A stretch of 64,000 bases of DNA, from positions 248,001-312,000 of the forward strand of contig JADDMT010000035.1 in assembly GCA_021401465.1 (NCBI GenBank). The letters are read 5' to 3'. Below, one piece after another: positions 1-10,349 of the stretch. The notes below the pieces were generated by a model that was not told the origin of the DNA, did not search any database, and saw only the letters and a program-made list of their open reading frames with translations. Origin of the DNA: Teratosphaeria epicoccoides (taxonomy: Eukaryota; Ascomycota; Dothideomycetes; Mycosphaerellales; Teratosphaeriaceae). How positions within the stretch are numbered: position 1 is the stretch's first letter; each line of letters opens with the position of its first letter. The translations under genes and the position numbers were made by a program.

Positions 1-58
1 TTTAAGTACATCAACTTCCTCGTTCATGCAGTCCACGCACGGTACGAGCTAGACAGCG

Positions 59-3000
59 ATGCTTGGGTATGGAGGCCTTGCAGTACTTTGGGCAGCATTG
101 ATTGCAGTCGTCGATGCAGCAGTCAACAACAGCACATCCAGCAGCAATTCTTCTTCGACTCTGATCCCAGCAGATTGTCATTGCGGCTTCAGAGATCCAG
201 ACACGACATTGGTGTATACTGACTCGATCATTGTCTACTTCAACGAGACCCAGACCGTGCCGGATGACATGTTTTCAGTGGACGCATTTTCGCATGCCTA
301 CGAAAAAGGATGGTCCCTGTACTACCGCGAGGGCGCCAGAGCCGACAATGTCTGGTGGGAGAATGGCACTGTGTGGAACTGTATGTCAAAAGCAATCGCC
401 GGTCACTTGTTTGGAAGTTATTCAGCCAGTGAGCGTCATGGCTGACGGTATACACAGTATCACCTGGATGGCTCAACCTCAATGTCAGTGGCGCATCTCA
501 TGAGCACCTAGTAGATGGAGCGCAGCTGCAATCCATCAGGCAGGACATACTTTATGGCACGGTAGGCAACTCAAACGCTGGCATCCTCAATTTTCGCTGA
601 CAGATCGTCAATGACACAGTTCCGAGTGTTCATGCGCAGTCCTCAGCCATATGCTGGAGGCTCGGCGCTGACTCTTCGTCTGCAATACAATGAGACCAGC
701 TCTGCCGAGCTTGACCTGTGAGTACGAGTCCTACGGGATGTCGTGCGTCCTGACTGATAGATATGCAGCCTGAACATGGACGACTCCACAGACAATGCAT
801 GCATGCAAACATCCACCCGCAGTCAGAGTCCGGTGACGTCTTGGGGACTCAACTACACAGTCATGGTAACTACGGCAGATCCTCTGTTCAAGCGCCATAC
901 ATGCTGACCTCTTTAAGGAAGAGCCACAGAATGACATTGGCCCGTGGGACTTCTGGTACGTTTCTGCTGTCTTGCACCCACTGATCTGTTTACGGCGTTA
1001 CTAACCTTTTATTTCTTGCTTACAGGGAATGGAGAATGGATTGGAATCGTGACAACATCTCCTGGTACGTCGGCCCTTGGAACACCCGCACAGTACCTAC
1101 CACAAATGCTTCTCTGGTCGACGTTCCTGCGGCGTTCTTTCTCAAGCATTGGTCGAATGGCGATGCCTCTTTCATGCAGGGTCCACCAACTTCGACATCA
1201 GCGGCATCCATTGGGTGGGTACGCGTCTTCTTCAATTCGTCAATAACGACTTCTTCGCAAGCAGACTCGGGATCCTGTAACCCCCGCATGCTTTGCTCAA
1301 CAGAGGACGAGACTTTGCGATTGACCACGACCTACAGCACAGAATCAACGATCCGGTGGAAGCCAGCCAAAGAGCGGAGCCGCGGCAGATCGCGAACCGC
1401 TGGGATTGCCCTAATGGTCGCGAGCGTTGCATTCGGGGTAGCACTGATACTTCATGCACTGTTTCAGAAGTGGTTAAGCGGAAGAAGACTTGGAAGCAGA
1501 GCGAGCGCCAAGGGATTGCGTCGACCCAAAGACCTCACTTCACCCGTGCCTAATACGTACGACCGTGGTCCTGCCCGCTCTTGGACCTCTCAAGCGGATC
1601 ACGAATTGGAGACTTTGAGGATCAGGGACAGCTGTACAACAGTCGAGGACGCTCACGACCGCGTAGAGCCGGTTTTGCTGAAGCGTGATCGCTCTGACAA
1701 CGAACGACCATTGATGCATCGGGACTCTGCGGCCGGAAGCTTTACAACAGCGTTCACTTTCGGCGAGAAGACCCTGGGACAAAGCACAGTGAATGTTCTC
1801 GACAGCAATCGTACCAGTTATGCTGATCCAACAGAAGGGGCCGAAATGACCGTCGTTTCTTCGGAGCTACCGAATCGCGCCCTCGGCACACCTGCAACAC
1901 TTGTGGATGCATCGACTGTCGATCTGGCGAACATGCCGCCTGCAGACGTACCTCAAGTGGAGCCAGAAGGATCAGTGGCCGCCGCGAACCCTGGAGCCAA
2001 GCCAACGCCGATAGCGACAGCTTTGCCACAGCAGCGAACCCGAGTAGACTATCTGGCAGGCTTAGTTGCAGTGTGCTCATTGCTGGTGTCGTGCGAGCAC
2101 TTCATCCTGACCTATGTCCCATCCGTGGTGGAGGAGTACCTGCCTTACCACTATCGGAGCGAGTACTGGGCGAGACGCACCATTGAGCCCTTCTTCTTCA
2201 ACGAGATCTGGGTCGGTCTGTTCTTCACGACCTCAACTCGCTTCCTGACAAGCGGCTACCTCCGCTCGGGCAATCTAAAAGCCATTGCAGAGAAGGTCGT
2301 CTGCCGATGTCCTCGACTCATGATACCAATCACAGCGGTTATACTGTTCCAGTACTTCCTGATCGATGTCGGTGCAACGAAGTATCTTGAGTACATCCCA
2401 TCGATATCATGGGCAACATGGCCTTCGATCTCGCTGTATCCGAACTTTGGCTGGTTCCTCGACATAATAATTCAGATGTTCTATCTCATACCGAATGCAG
2501 CGCCTCAGGTAATCTACTACTACTGCACAGGAGTGCTCTGGACCATTCCGGTGCAGTTGCAGAACAGCTGGCTCGTACTGCTCGGCGCCGTAGTGATTCG
2601 AGAGATCAAGACTCCATGGAAGCGTTTCTGCTACTATGCCTTCTGCATAATCACTCACTGGTATGCCCTGTCATGGGGCTCATACTTCTGGTTCGGTCTG
2701 ATGTTGGCTGATCTAGATATCACCTACAAGTATCGCAAGTACATGCACGCCAGACCTTCGGTACATTATCCGATGCTCGTGCTTGCTACAATGCTCGTCT
2801 TTCTCTCGCTTGCAAACGATCTGATCAGCATTTGGACAGGCTGGACCTTCAGCACGCAGGAGCGCGGTATACATCCGGATGCCAAGACCGGACTGACTCT
2901 TGGCCAAGTCGACCCAAGCTATCCCGCCTACACGGAGCCCAAACTCAATGGACTGGTGTTTGCAGTTTGCTCCCAGTACATCGTTGAGTTGAGCACATGG

Positions 3001-3396
3001 GTCCAGGCGGTACTCTCCACCAAAGTCTTCCTCTGGCTCTTCCCGCATGTGTTCACCATCTACCTGATCCACGGCGCCGTGTGGTGGACAATGGGAAGTC
3101 TGGTCTGCGTCTTCTTCGCCGGACAGGGCCTGGCCTATTGGCTGAACATACTGCTGACGGCCATCATATGCTATTGCACACTGTTTGCTGCGCTTCCAAT
3201 CATCACACCGTTGATGGAGATGCTCGGGAAAGAGGTTACAAAGAGCATCTGGCTGGGCGCAAGCGAGGAGCCTTCGCCTTGGCGGCCGAGCAGCTACCCA
3301 TTCAGTATAGAGGAGATTCGGGAAATGGTATACAGAACAGATGACGATGACAGTAATACACGAGACAAGCGGCTTGTGAGGCGAGACCAGGATTAA
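59..3396 (+). CDS. Membrane acyltransferase (acyltransferase-3 family) with secreted N-terminal domain
   Basis: Spliced model with exons 59-380, 458-561, 620-717, 769-865, 918-955 and 1026-3396 gives 1009 residues; all junctions are GT-AG and keep frame. The protein opens with a signal peptide (about residues 1-21, ending near VDAAV). An N-glycosylation-rich extracellular region follows to about 340, then one membrane span (about 342-362), a polar linker of roughly 200 residues, and a polytopic domain (about 560-975). That domain resembles fungal acyltransferase-3 (OafA-like) membrane enzymes, with segments such as FFFNEIWVGLFF and GVLWTIPVQLQNSW. Members of this family move acyl groups onto sugars or lipids across a membrane; the substrate here is unknown, and I did not assign catalytic residues. 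The secreted N-terminal half has no family I recognise. The start at 59 is the first ATG of the window and is supported by the signal peptide. Confidence 0.8.
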
Positions 3397-3818
3397 TGTC
3401 AGCACTGGAACCGGCAGCACACAGACACAGAGCACATGGACAGTAGGAAGTACGATAATATTGCGCGAGCGTGCCTGGTAAAGTGGTCTCGAAGACGAGC
3501 GATCAAGTCTTGGTGCAATTGCCATGCTCAATCATAGAACGTTGCTTTCTGTCAGTGATCAAAGCCTGGGTGACAGCGACCAATGATCCATGTCGATCCG
3601 TCCGTTGATGCATCGAAAGCATGATGGTATCACGAATGAGTTATGCCATATGGCGACATTTCATTATGACAGACTGATTTTTGGTGATGCCGGGGGAAAG
3701 AGTGAAAGTTATGAGACACACAGCAAGCCAAGGCGTATTCACGGCTGCCGATCCTCTCCGTGCACCGACATTCGACCGACAGGCATATCAAAGTCCAGCA
3801 CTCCTCCTAAGCCTCATT
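3397..3818. other. Intergenic, convergent gene ends
   Basis: Shared 3' space between the acyltransferase (plus) and the sugar transporter (minus). I see no further gene. Confidence 0.6.
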
Positions 3819-5577
3819 TCATAATTCCTTGCTGTCCGGCACATCCGACACCTCCTGCACCTCCACAGGATCCACCTTGTCATGGTGGTGAGTTACAGCA
3901 GGTTTGAAATGACTGCTCCTCCAAGCCTTGTTGACAACATTGTACAGCTCATCGACTTCCTCAAGCGAGAGGCCTTTCGTTTCATAGATCATGAACCATA
4001 CGAAGACGACGCACACGAAGCAGAAAGAGCCCCAGAGGAAGAAGACTTTGCTTTGCAGGTTAGCGTGGTCGGCATCGACCATGTACGGGGTAGAGTAAGC
4101 GATCGCGAAGTTGAGCAACCTGGAAGCTGTCAGTGTGCATGCTTCAAAGGACGGTTGAATGTTGCTTACCAGTTCGTCGCAGTCGTCATCGACAGGCACT
4201 TGGCTCGGACCTTCAATGGGAACAACTCTCCGGTGACGACCCATGCTACTGGACCCCAGGAGCTGGCAAAGAACTGCACGATGCGGTCAGCGGGTGCTCA
4301 ATCACGAGCCGTATGATCAGCGAGCACGACTTACGAAGATGTAGATGCAGACAAAGGCAATGGCTGCTTTTTGGGCCGACACTTCGGTTGTGCCAGCGAC
4401 AGTGCCAGTGATGGCAACAATGTATTGGCAAACGGCCATACCGACGGCTCCCACCAGGAGCAGATTACGGCGACCCATCTTCTCGACCAAATACAGACCT
4501 GGAAATGTCGACGCAACGTTCACGGAACTAGATTTCCTTAGCGACCACGAGATTGTCGTGCAGCAATGTACCTACTTCGTGATGACCGAGATGACGAAGG
4601 GATCATCGAAGCCGGCATTCTTGAAGTACTGTGTACCGTAGTAGAAGATGAAGTTCTGCAGTCGGTTAGGCACTATCCTTTCAGCAGCGCGCAATGTCAG
4701 TGTGGGTACCTACAACGCCGGTCAACTGTTGCAATGCTTGGACCAAGCAGCCAGTCAACAGTCTCTTGCCGATCGTGCCTTTGAAACAATCAATGTATGT
4801 TGCCCTGCTTAGGCTGAGCTCATAGCGATGATTTGCTTCGATCTCGCCCAGCTCCTCTGCAATGGCGGGGTGGTCAGGTGGCAGACGCCGCAATTGGCTC
4901 AGGCTCCGCGCCGCTTTCTCTCGGTTGTCTTTCTTGATGAGGTATCTTGGGGTTTCCGGGAGGAATATCAGACCAACCACAATGACAATTGACCAGGCAA
5001 ATTGAATCGCTATGGGAATCCGATACGAACCACTGTCGTCGCGATCCTTTGTGGCATTGTTGACAATGGCCGCAAGGAACAGTCCAATAGTAATTGCCAG
5101 CTGATAAGCTCCTACAATCGTGCCTCGGATCCATTTGGGCGAAGTTTCAGATTGGTACAGCGGCACCATAGCTGAGATCAAACCGACTCCAAGCCCAGCG
5201 AAGAAACGTCCAGCGATGAACAAGGGCTGGCTCGTTGATGCTGTTTGCAGTACAACGCCCAAGTTGAACACGATCCCTGCGGAGACCATGAGACCGATCC
5301 TGCGGCCCAGAATATCCGCTCCCGGTGCGGCGAAGAGAGAACCAAAGAATGTCCCAGCAGAGAGGATCGAGACAATGAGGGAGTCTTGCGAGGCTGTGAT
5401 CTTATCTCTGCCATCCGTAGCGAAGCTAGCGATCCAGTAGGGCATTGCCAGGATGCCACCGATCGTGCCAGTATCGTACCCAAACAGCACGCCTCCAAAC
5501 GCCACGAACAGGCCGATCATGATGGCCGGCCATGCCGCGCCGGGCACATCGTCCGGCTTCTTGAGAGCGACGCCCAT
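3819..5577 (-). CDS. MFS sugar (hexose) transporter
   Basis: Minus-strand exons 5577-4714, 4655-4576, 4527-4335, 4273-4170 and 4119-3819 join in frame to 513 residues, the usual length for fungal hexose transporters. Family motifs are in order: GYDTGTIGG in helix 1, GRR after helix 2, GRFFAGLGVGLISAMVPLYQ (sugar-transporter signature), PETPRYL at the end of the first half, QQLTGVNFIFYYGTQYF across the first junction, and PLKVRAKCLSM plus YETKGLSLEEVDEL at the C-terminal end. Twelve membrane helices are expected in the plasma membrane, importing sugars by proton symport. The ATG at 5577 (MGVALKKPDD) is preferred over an upstream in-frame ATG because the family starts just before helix 1. The C-terminal tail is acidic and polar. 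The exact sugar cannot be read from sequence. Confidence 0.92.
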
Positions 5578-6682
5578 ATTGAATTCTCCTTGGACTGTCA
5601 ACCAGCACGTTATGCTGTACGTCAATGTAGTTTGAAAGTCAAGACAGAGGACGGCTCGAATTGAAATTGGAAGACAGGGTCAGAGCAGTCTGACGGCATG
5701 TCACTGATTTTATACCATGCATCGACACCTGATCGCCTCGTGAGACCCCGGGCATCCCGCAGTGGAGCCCCGCACATCTCGGATTGGGGTGGCGCGACAG
5801 ACCGAGTGACTAATAAGGCCGTGCCTGCCCCATTGGTACAAGTGTACCAGGTCGTGGCGACGGCGGGACCATGGCAGATTCACGTCCTTCGGCTTCCAGA
5901 AGGCGAAGAAGTCGCGTGAGCAGTCGCTGTAAACGGACGCCATACTACAATTGCTTTCCACGGCGTGACTTCGAGTCAGGTATCTGGAACGTCGCTGGTC
6001 CGTATCCCCGTCCGGGCTGCTCGGCGCGTTCGGCGCCAAGGATTGGGCTGTCTGGCGTGGCTCGGCTGTATTGGCATTTCGAAATGATTCCAGGATGCGC
6101 TGCCTGAGTGGACGAATAGTTGTGTCGCGTTCGGACCGACTTGCAGACATCGGCAAGGTCTGCCTGAAGCTCGGGGCCGGTATTTCGTCGTTCAAGGTTG
6201 AGCGCGACATGATTTTGCCACATGTTCGCAAATCAAGACCCCGTGGCGGGGGAATGCAGGCAAGCGTACGAGCAGAGCACGATCCCATGATGGAAAGAAT
6301 GGACGTTTTGATGCTTGCTGCCTCGCACCGGCGGGTGGGGGGCGTCGTGGTTGCATTGTTTGGCCAGCCGCTGGCGTCCGTTCATATCTGGCGATTCACA
6401 TAGGCCTAATGATGACGATGTCGAACTAAAATATGCGTCCTCCGCCTTCAAACAATCACAATGAACGTCAATCGATCTGGGCCTATGATGTTTGGTCGAA
6501 GAAGTCGAACCCCAGCACGGCGGCGACCGGACAATTATGGGACTAGGTTTCTGCCATGTTGCACCCTTTGTCGATTTCATCTGATAGTGGTACACTTCTA
6601 TGGCTGCGTTACATCGCGTAGATCTGGGTGATTCGTCCAGATCATGCTTCTATTTCTGTCTGCGCTTCCACTTCATGACATT
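5578..6682. other. Intergenic; one doubtful open frame
   Basis: Promoter side of the sugar transporter and 3' side of PDX1. A 192-codon minus-strand frame at 6288-5710 is open but resembles no family I know and has no membrane or signal features. I treat it as unsupported rather than as a gene. Confidence 0.4.
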
Positions 6683-7732
6683 TTACCACCCGCGCTTGGC
6701 CAACTTGTCGTTCTCGCCCATGCTGAAGCAGTTGATGCCCACCATCGCCTCGCCGAGACCCACAGACACCTCTGCTAACACTTTCGGGTCGTTGTAGTGC
6801 GTGGTCGCTTGCACGATAGCCTTTGCTCTCTTTGCAGCATCGCCAGACTTGAAAATACCTGATCCAACAAACACACCGTCGCAGCCCATCTGCATCATCA
6901 GAGCAGCATCAGCTGGTGTAGCGATGCCCCCTGCAGCAAAGTTGACGACAGGTAGTCTCTTCAACTTCGCAGTCTCCTTGAGCAGAGCGTAGTCGCACTC
7001 TAGCTCTCGCGCCATTTGCCTCAGATGTGCATCTGACGCGGAGGATGCCTTTGCGATCTCGGCGTTCACCGTCTGCATATGTCTCACAGCCTCCACAACA
7101 TCACCAGTACCAGCCTCGCCCTTGGTTCTGATCATGGCAGCTCCCTCGCTAATGCGTCTGAGCGCCTCGCCCAAGTTCCTGCAGCCACAAACGAAGGGCG
7201 TGTTGTACTGGCTCTTGTCCACATGATTGACCGGGTCCGCAGGTGTCAGGACTTCGCTTTCGTCGATGTAGTCCACACCAATAGCTTGCAGGATCTGGCA
7301 CTCCACGAAATGCCCAATGCGCGCTTTTGCCATGACCGGGATGGTGACAGCTCGCATGATCTCCTGTATCATTGCCGGGTCGCTCATGCGCGCTACACCG
7401 CCTTGGGCTCGAATGTCCGCGGGCACACGCTCCAGTGCCATGACGGCGCATGCACCCGCTTCCTCTGCGATGCGTGCCTGCTCGGCGTTGACCACATCCA
7501 TGATGACGCCGCCCTTGAGCATTTGGGCCAGGCCAGCCTTGACGGCAAAGGACGACTGGCCATCGGAGGCGGACATGGCTGCACCAGTCTTCTTGGGGAC
7601 GGATGGCGAGGATTCGGTAGCTGTTCCATTCGTAGCTTTGCTGGACTGCGAGCGGAACGCGGAAGGCCGGTCAGGAAGCTCAACGCCGTTGTTCAGGCGG
7701 CCGGTGTCGTTGATCGGGACTGGAGGAGGCAT
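6683..7732 (-). CDS. PDX1: Pyridoxal 5'-phosphate synthase subunit PDX1/SNZ
   Basis: Single-exon gene of 349 residues. PDX1 condenses ribose 5-phosphate, glyceraldehyde 3-phosphate and ammonia (supplied by the PDX2/SNO glutaminase) into pyridoxal 5'-phosphate, in the cytosol, as a dodecamer. After a low-complexity N-terminal extension of about 60 residues, the (beta/alpha)8 barrel is intact: GGVIMDVVNAEQA with Asp79, MAKARIGH with Lys136 (first imine lysine), RTKGEAGTGDVVEAV with Lys204 (second imine lysine), and GGIATPADAALMMQMGCDGVFVGSGIF (phosphate site). In the plant pathogen Cercospora this gene (first named SOR1) is needed for resistance to singlet oxygen from cercosporin; nothing in this window shows such a toxin pathway. 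The start at 7732 directly follows a tandem-repeat leader. Confidence 0.97.
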   Translation of the reverse strand: MPPPVPINDTGRLNNGVELPDRPSAFRSQSSKATNGTATESSPSVPKKTGAAMSASDGQSSFAVKAGLAQMLKGGVIMDVVNAEQARIAEEAGACAVMALERVPADIRAQGGVARMSDPAMIQEIMRAVTIPVMAKARIGHFVECQILQAIGVDYIDESEVLTPADPVNHVDKSQYNTPFVCGCRNLGEALRRISEGAAMIRTKGEAGTGDVVEAVRHMQTVNAEIAKASSASDAHLRQMARELECDYALLKETAKLKRLPVVNFAAGGIATPADAALMMQMGCDGVFVGSGIFKSGDAAKRAKAIVQATTHYNDPKVLAEVSVGLGEAMVGINCFSMGENDKLAKRGW

Positions 7733-7733
7733 T

Positions 7734-7889
7734 GCTGTGTGAGATGGCTGTGTGAGATGGCTGTGTGAGATGGCTGTGTGAGATGGCTGTGTGAGATGGC
7801 TGTGTGAGATGGCTGTGTGAGATGGCTGTGTGAGATGGCTGTGTGTGATGGCTGTGTGTGATGGCTGTGTGTGATGGCTGTGTGTGATG
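7734..7889. repeat. 13-bp minisatellite adjoining the PDX1 start codon
   Basis: Twelve head-to-tail 13-bp units: eight copies of GCTGTGTGAGATG followed by four of GCTGTGTGTGATG, then a degenerate thirteenth. The array starts two bases beyond the PDX1 initiator ATG, so it lies in the 5' leader or core promoter of that minus-strand gene. Read on the PDX1 strand the unit is CATCTCACACAGC, which has no ATG and is CA/CT-rich. The change from AGATG to TGATG units at one point suggests separate expansion events. Confidence 0.97.
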
Positions 7890-8246
7890 GCTGTCTGTGT
7901 TCTATGGGTGGTTGTGCGATGAATGGGAGAGTGATTCAGCTGGACCGGGGAGGAGGATGCATGGAAGTCTGGAAGATGTCACTGAGAGGGGAGTTTTATA
8001 CTTTGCCTCAGTTGACCGCCGGCTGCGGACCTGGTGTGAGGAAGCGGCGGATGGGTCGGGAGTCATAGTTTCAAGTGGAAGAGAATCGCGGGGGTTTTTT
8101 TTAGTTCAGGCAGGCAGCCAAGGAAGGTCTTGTTGATGCCTCATAAACATTCACTCCCGACAGTCTTGATCCTCGCGTTTTCAAGCAACGCACCATAATG
8201 CTGCCCCCTCGCATCTACACCCGCTCGAGCACACATCATCCGCAGT
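7890..8246. promoter_or_regulatory. Shared divergent promoter region, PDX1 and ZUFSP-like gene
   Basis: About 360 bp between the minisatellite and the start of the plus-strand peptidase gene. It must hold promoter elements of both divergent genes. I see no clear TATA box or other motif to place a start site. Confidence 0.5.
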
Positions 8247-9638
8247 ATGGCGAATATCACCTGCCCTTTCTGCAGCGTCACGAGCACAGAAGCAATCGCG
8301 ATCGAACTGCACATCGAAGACTCCCACCCGGAAATCCATGTCATCGCTCAAGCTGATGCTGCACTCGCGCGACGCCTCGCATCTGCATCTCCTGGACCTG
8401 CTGCGACACCGTCGAGCAGCGGGTGGGTAAAATGTACGCGACGCAACTGTGGCGAGTACGTCCACGTCCATGACATCGATGAGCACCTTGAGCTGCACAA
8501 TGCGCTTGCTGCTTCAAGTGATTGCAGCGTCGGCAGTGAAGTAGGCGAAGGGAAGGCTGTCTCTCCTCATCAAACGTCGCCACGTGCCAGCATAGCCGCG
8601 CAGAACAAGGACCGCGGAGAGAGCGTGAAGAGGCAGTCACATCGCACTGGTCCAAGCAAACGCACTCTCACGCTTCTGGATTACTTCTCAGGTAACTCCG
8701 TCCACAGTCTCAGCCGCCCGAGAACCATCGATTACCAGCAGCAGCGCCGGCCTGGCCAGCTTGGCAAAGGCGAGCTTGGTCCTCACGCCTACGAAAAAGC
8801 CATGCCCGATCAAGTCCGCCGTCATTTGATTAATGATGCCAGGCCGTACGATGTCAAGAGGATCGGCAGGAATGGCAAGATGATCAAACAAACCCTTGTC
8901 GATAACGAGACAGTGGGTGCCATTCCCGTGATCGCAGAGTTGTGTTCGAAAGATGAGACCACCATTGCGACTTATCTGTGCAATCCAGCTGTCAAGCACG
9001 TCAAGAAGTTGAAATGTGATGGCAACTTTTGCGGCTACTGGAACATACAAATGCTTCTGACCTACCTCCAGAGCACTCCTGCCATGCCAACGACCACAGA
9101 GCTGCCTAATGTCCTGAAGATCCAGGACAACATCGAGGAGGCCTGGAAGAGCGGCATATGCCCGTATGGTAAGATCGAGACAGGCGGGATCCGTAACACT
9201 CGCAAATGGATCGGGACGTCTGAAGCCACGGCTTACTTCACTTACATTGGGGTACCGGTGACGCCGCTCTCATTCAAAGACGAACCAGAAGACATGGCTG
9301 TCACTTCATTGCTCGATCACATCGAAGCTTACTTTCTCAGCGCGGACGGCGCCAGAGTCGTTGGGACGTCACATGTCACCAAGCTTGCACCGATCTACTT
9401 CCAGCGCAAAGGACATTCAATGACTATTGTCGGCCTTGAGAGACGGGATGATGGGTCGCGCAATCTGCTGGTATTCGATCCGTCCTTCGAGACATCGCAT
9501 GGTGTGAAGCATTTGATCGAGGGTAAGAAAAGCATGGCAAAGTTGGAGAATCTCTTGAAGCCTTACAGGAGGTCAGATACCTCATTGGCCAGATGGAATG
9601 AGTTCGAGGTTCTCCTAAGCCATGCCGGGCACCTTTGA
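8247..9638 (+). CDS. ZUFSP/ZUP1-type deubiquitinase (peptidase family C78, Mug105-like)
   Basis: Intronless, 463 residues. Two zinc-finger-like segments lie at the N-terminus: CPFCSVTSTEAIAIELHIEDSH (about 6-27) and CTRRNCGEYVHVHDIDEHLELH (about 62-83). A linker and the C78 cysteine-protease domain (about 190-450) follow. The catalytic triad is visible: Cys262 in GNFCGYWNIQML, His390 in KGHSMTIVG and Asp411 in VFDPSF. Human ZUFSP and fission-yeast Mug105 are relatives; ZUFSP cleaves K63-linked ubiquitin chains and acts in genome maintenance. A UFM1-protease role is less likely because of the N-terminal zinc fingers. The ATG is the first in frame and precedes finger 1 by five codons. Confidence 0.88.
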   Translation: MANITCPFCSVTSTEAIAIELHIEDSHPEIHVIAQADAALARRLASASPGPAATPSSSGWVKCTRRNCGEYVHVHDIDEHLELHNALAASSDCSVGSEVGEGKAVSPHQTSPRASIAAQNKDRGESVKRQSHRTGPSKRTLTLLDYFSGNSVHSLSRPRTIDYQQQRRPGQLGKGELGPHAYEKAMPDQVRRHLINDARPYDVKRIGRNGKMIKQTLVDNETVGAIPVIAELCSKDETTIATYLCNPAVKHVKKLKCDGNFCGYWNIQMLLTYLQSTPAMPTTTELPNVLKIQDNIEEAWKSGICPYGKIETGGIRNTRKWIGTSEATAYFTYIGVPVTPLSFKDEPEDMAVTSLLDHIEAYFLSADGARVVGTSHVTKLAPIYFQRKGHSMTIVGLERRDDGSRNLLVFDPSFETSHGVKHLIEGKKSMAKLENLLKPYRRSDTSLARWNEFEVLLSHAGHL

Positions 9639-10349
9639 GCGCCAGTTGAACATGTTTGTGAAGAGTTGTGGTCGTCAGCAGGGGTTCTGCGATGAAATGC
9701 GCTCATATTCGGTCAAAGAGCATTCTCATCAACGCAATGGTATAAGAAGCGTGTAAGTATGCCATTTCATTTCTCGTGTCTTCGAAGCCAATGAAAGCTG
9801 AAGTCACAGGCGTCTTGTACGTGTAGCGCATTGATGTCCGCGCTGCAAGCGATTCTCGACAAGCCCCCACGCCATTGTCCATTGAAAACTTCGCTGTATA
9901 CTTGACCGATTCTGGTTTACGGATGCCGCAGGCAATGTCCGCGAGTCGGTCAACGGACTTGCCCAGTAGTTGTCCTTCGCATCGTTGTCAGGGCTTTCAT
10001 GCTTCTTTGTGGTTCCGTGGGATCCCGTCTTCTCGGCAGCCTCGCCGCGAGATTTCAACCCCATAGCAGTTGCTGACTTCAGTAATTATCGATCGCGCGA
10101 CATCTGCCGGAGCATGGATCATGCTCGGCAATGCATGCCAGTGGCAGGGTTGTGTTGGCTGTATTTCCTGGCGACAACATTGGCGCGATTGCATCTGAAG
10201 AATCTGTTGAGACAGCAATGCAGGTTCGGCATTGAGACACTTGGCATGCTACTTGAACAATAACTTCAGACCAATCGGCGCGGTCGCGCTGCGACCCGTT
10301 AGTATGTTGGTATTCTGCTGTTCCGGTCGTCCTTGCACCTGCGCGCAAC
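9639..10349. other. Intergenic
   Basis: Between two plus-strand genes. It holds 3' sequence of the peptidase gene and the promoter of the next transporter. No coding or RNA signal seen. Confidence 0.5.

Noticed and set aside
562..603. Shorter second intron of the acyltransferase gene, ending at 603
   Set aside because: It puts the next exon out of frame with an early stop. The acceptor at 619 keeps the frame.
2713..3531. 272-codon minus-strand open frame opposite the acyltransferase
   Set aside because: It is the antisense shadow of a well-supported transmembrane domain. It has no domain of its own.
5710..6288. 192-codon minus-strand frame upstream of the sugar transporter
   Set aside because: No family, signal or splice support, and composition like the surrounding intergenic DNA. 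It could be revisited with transcript data.
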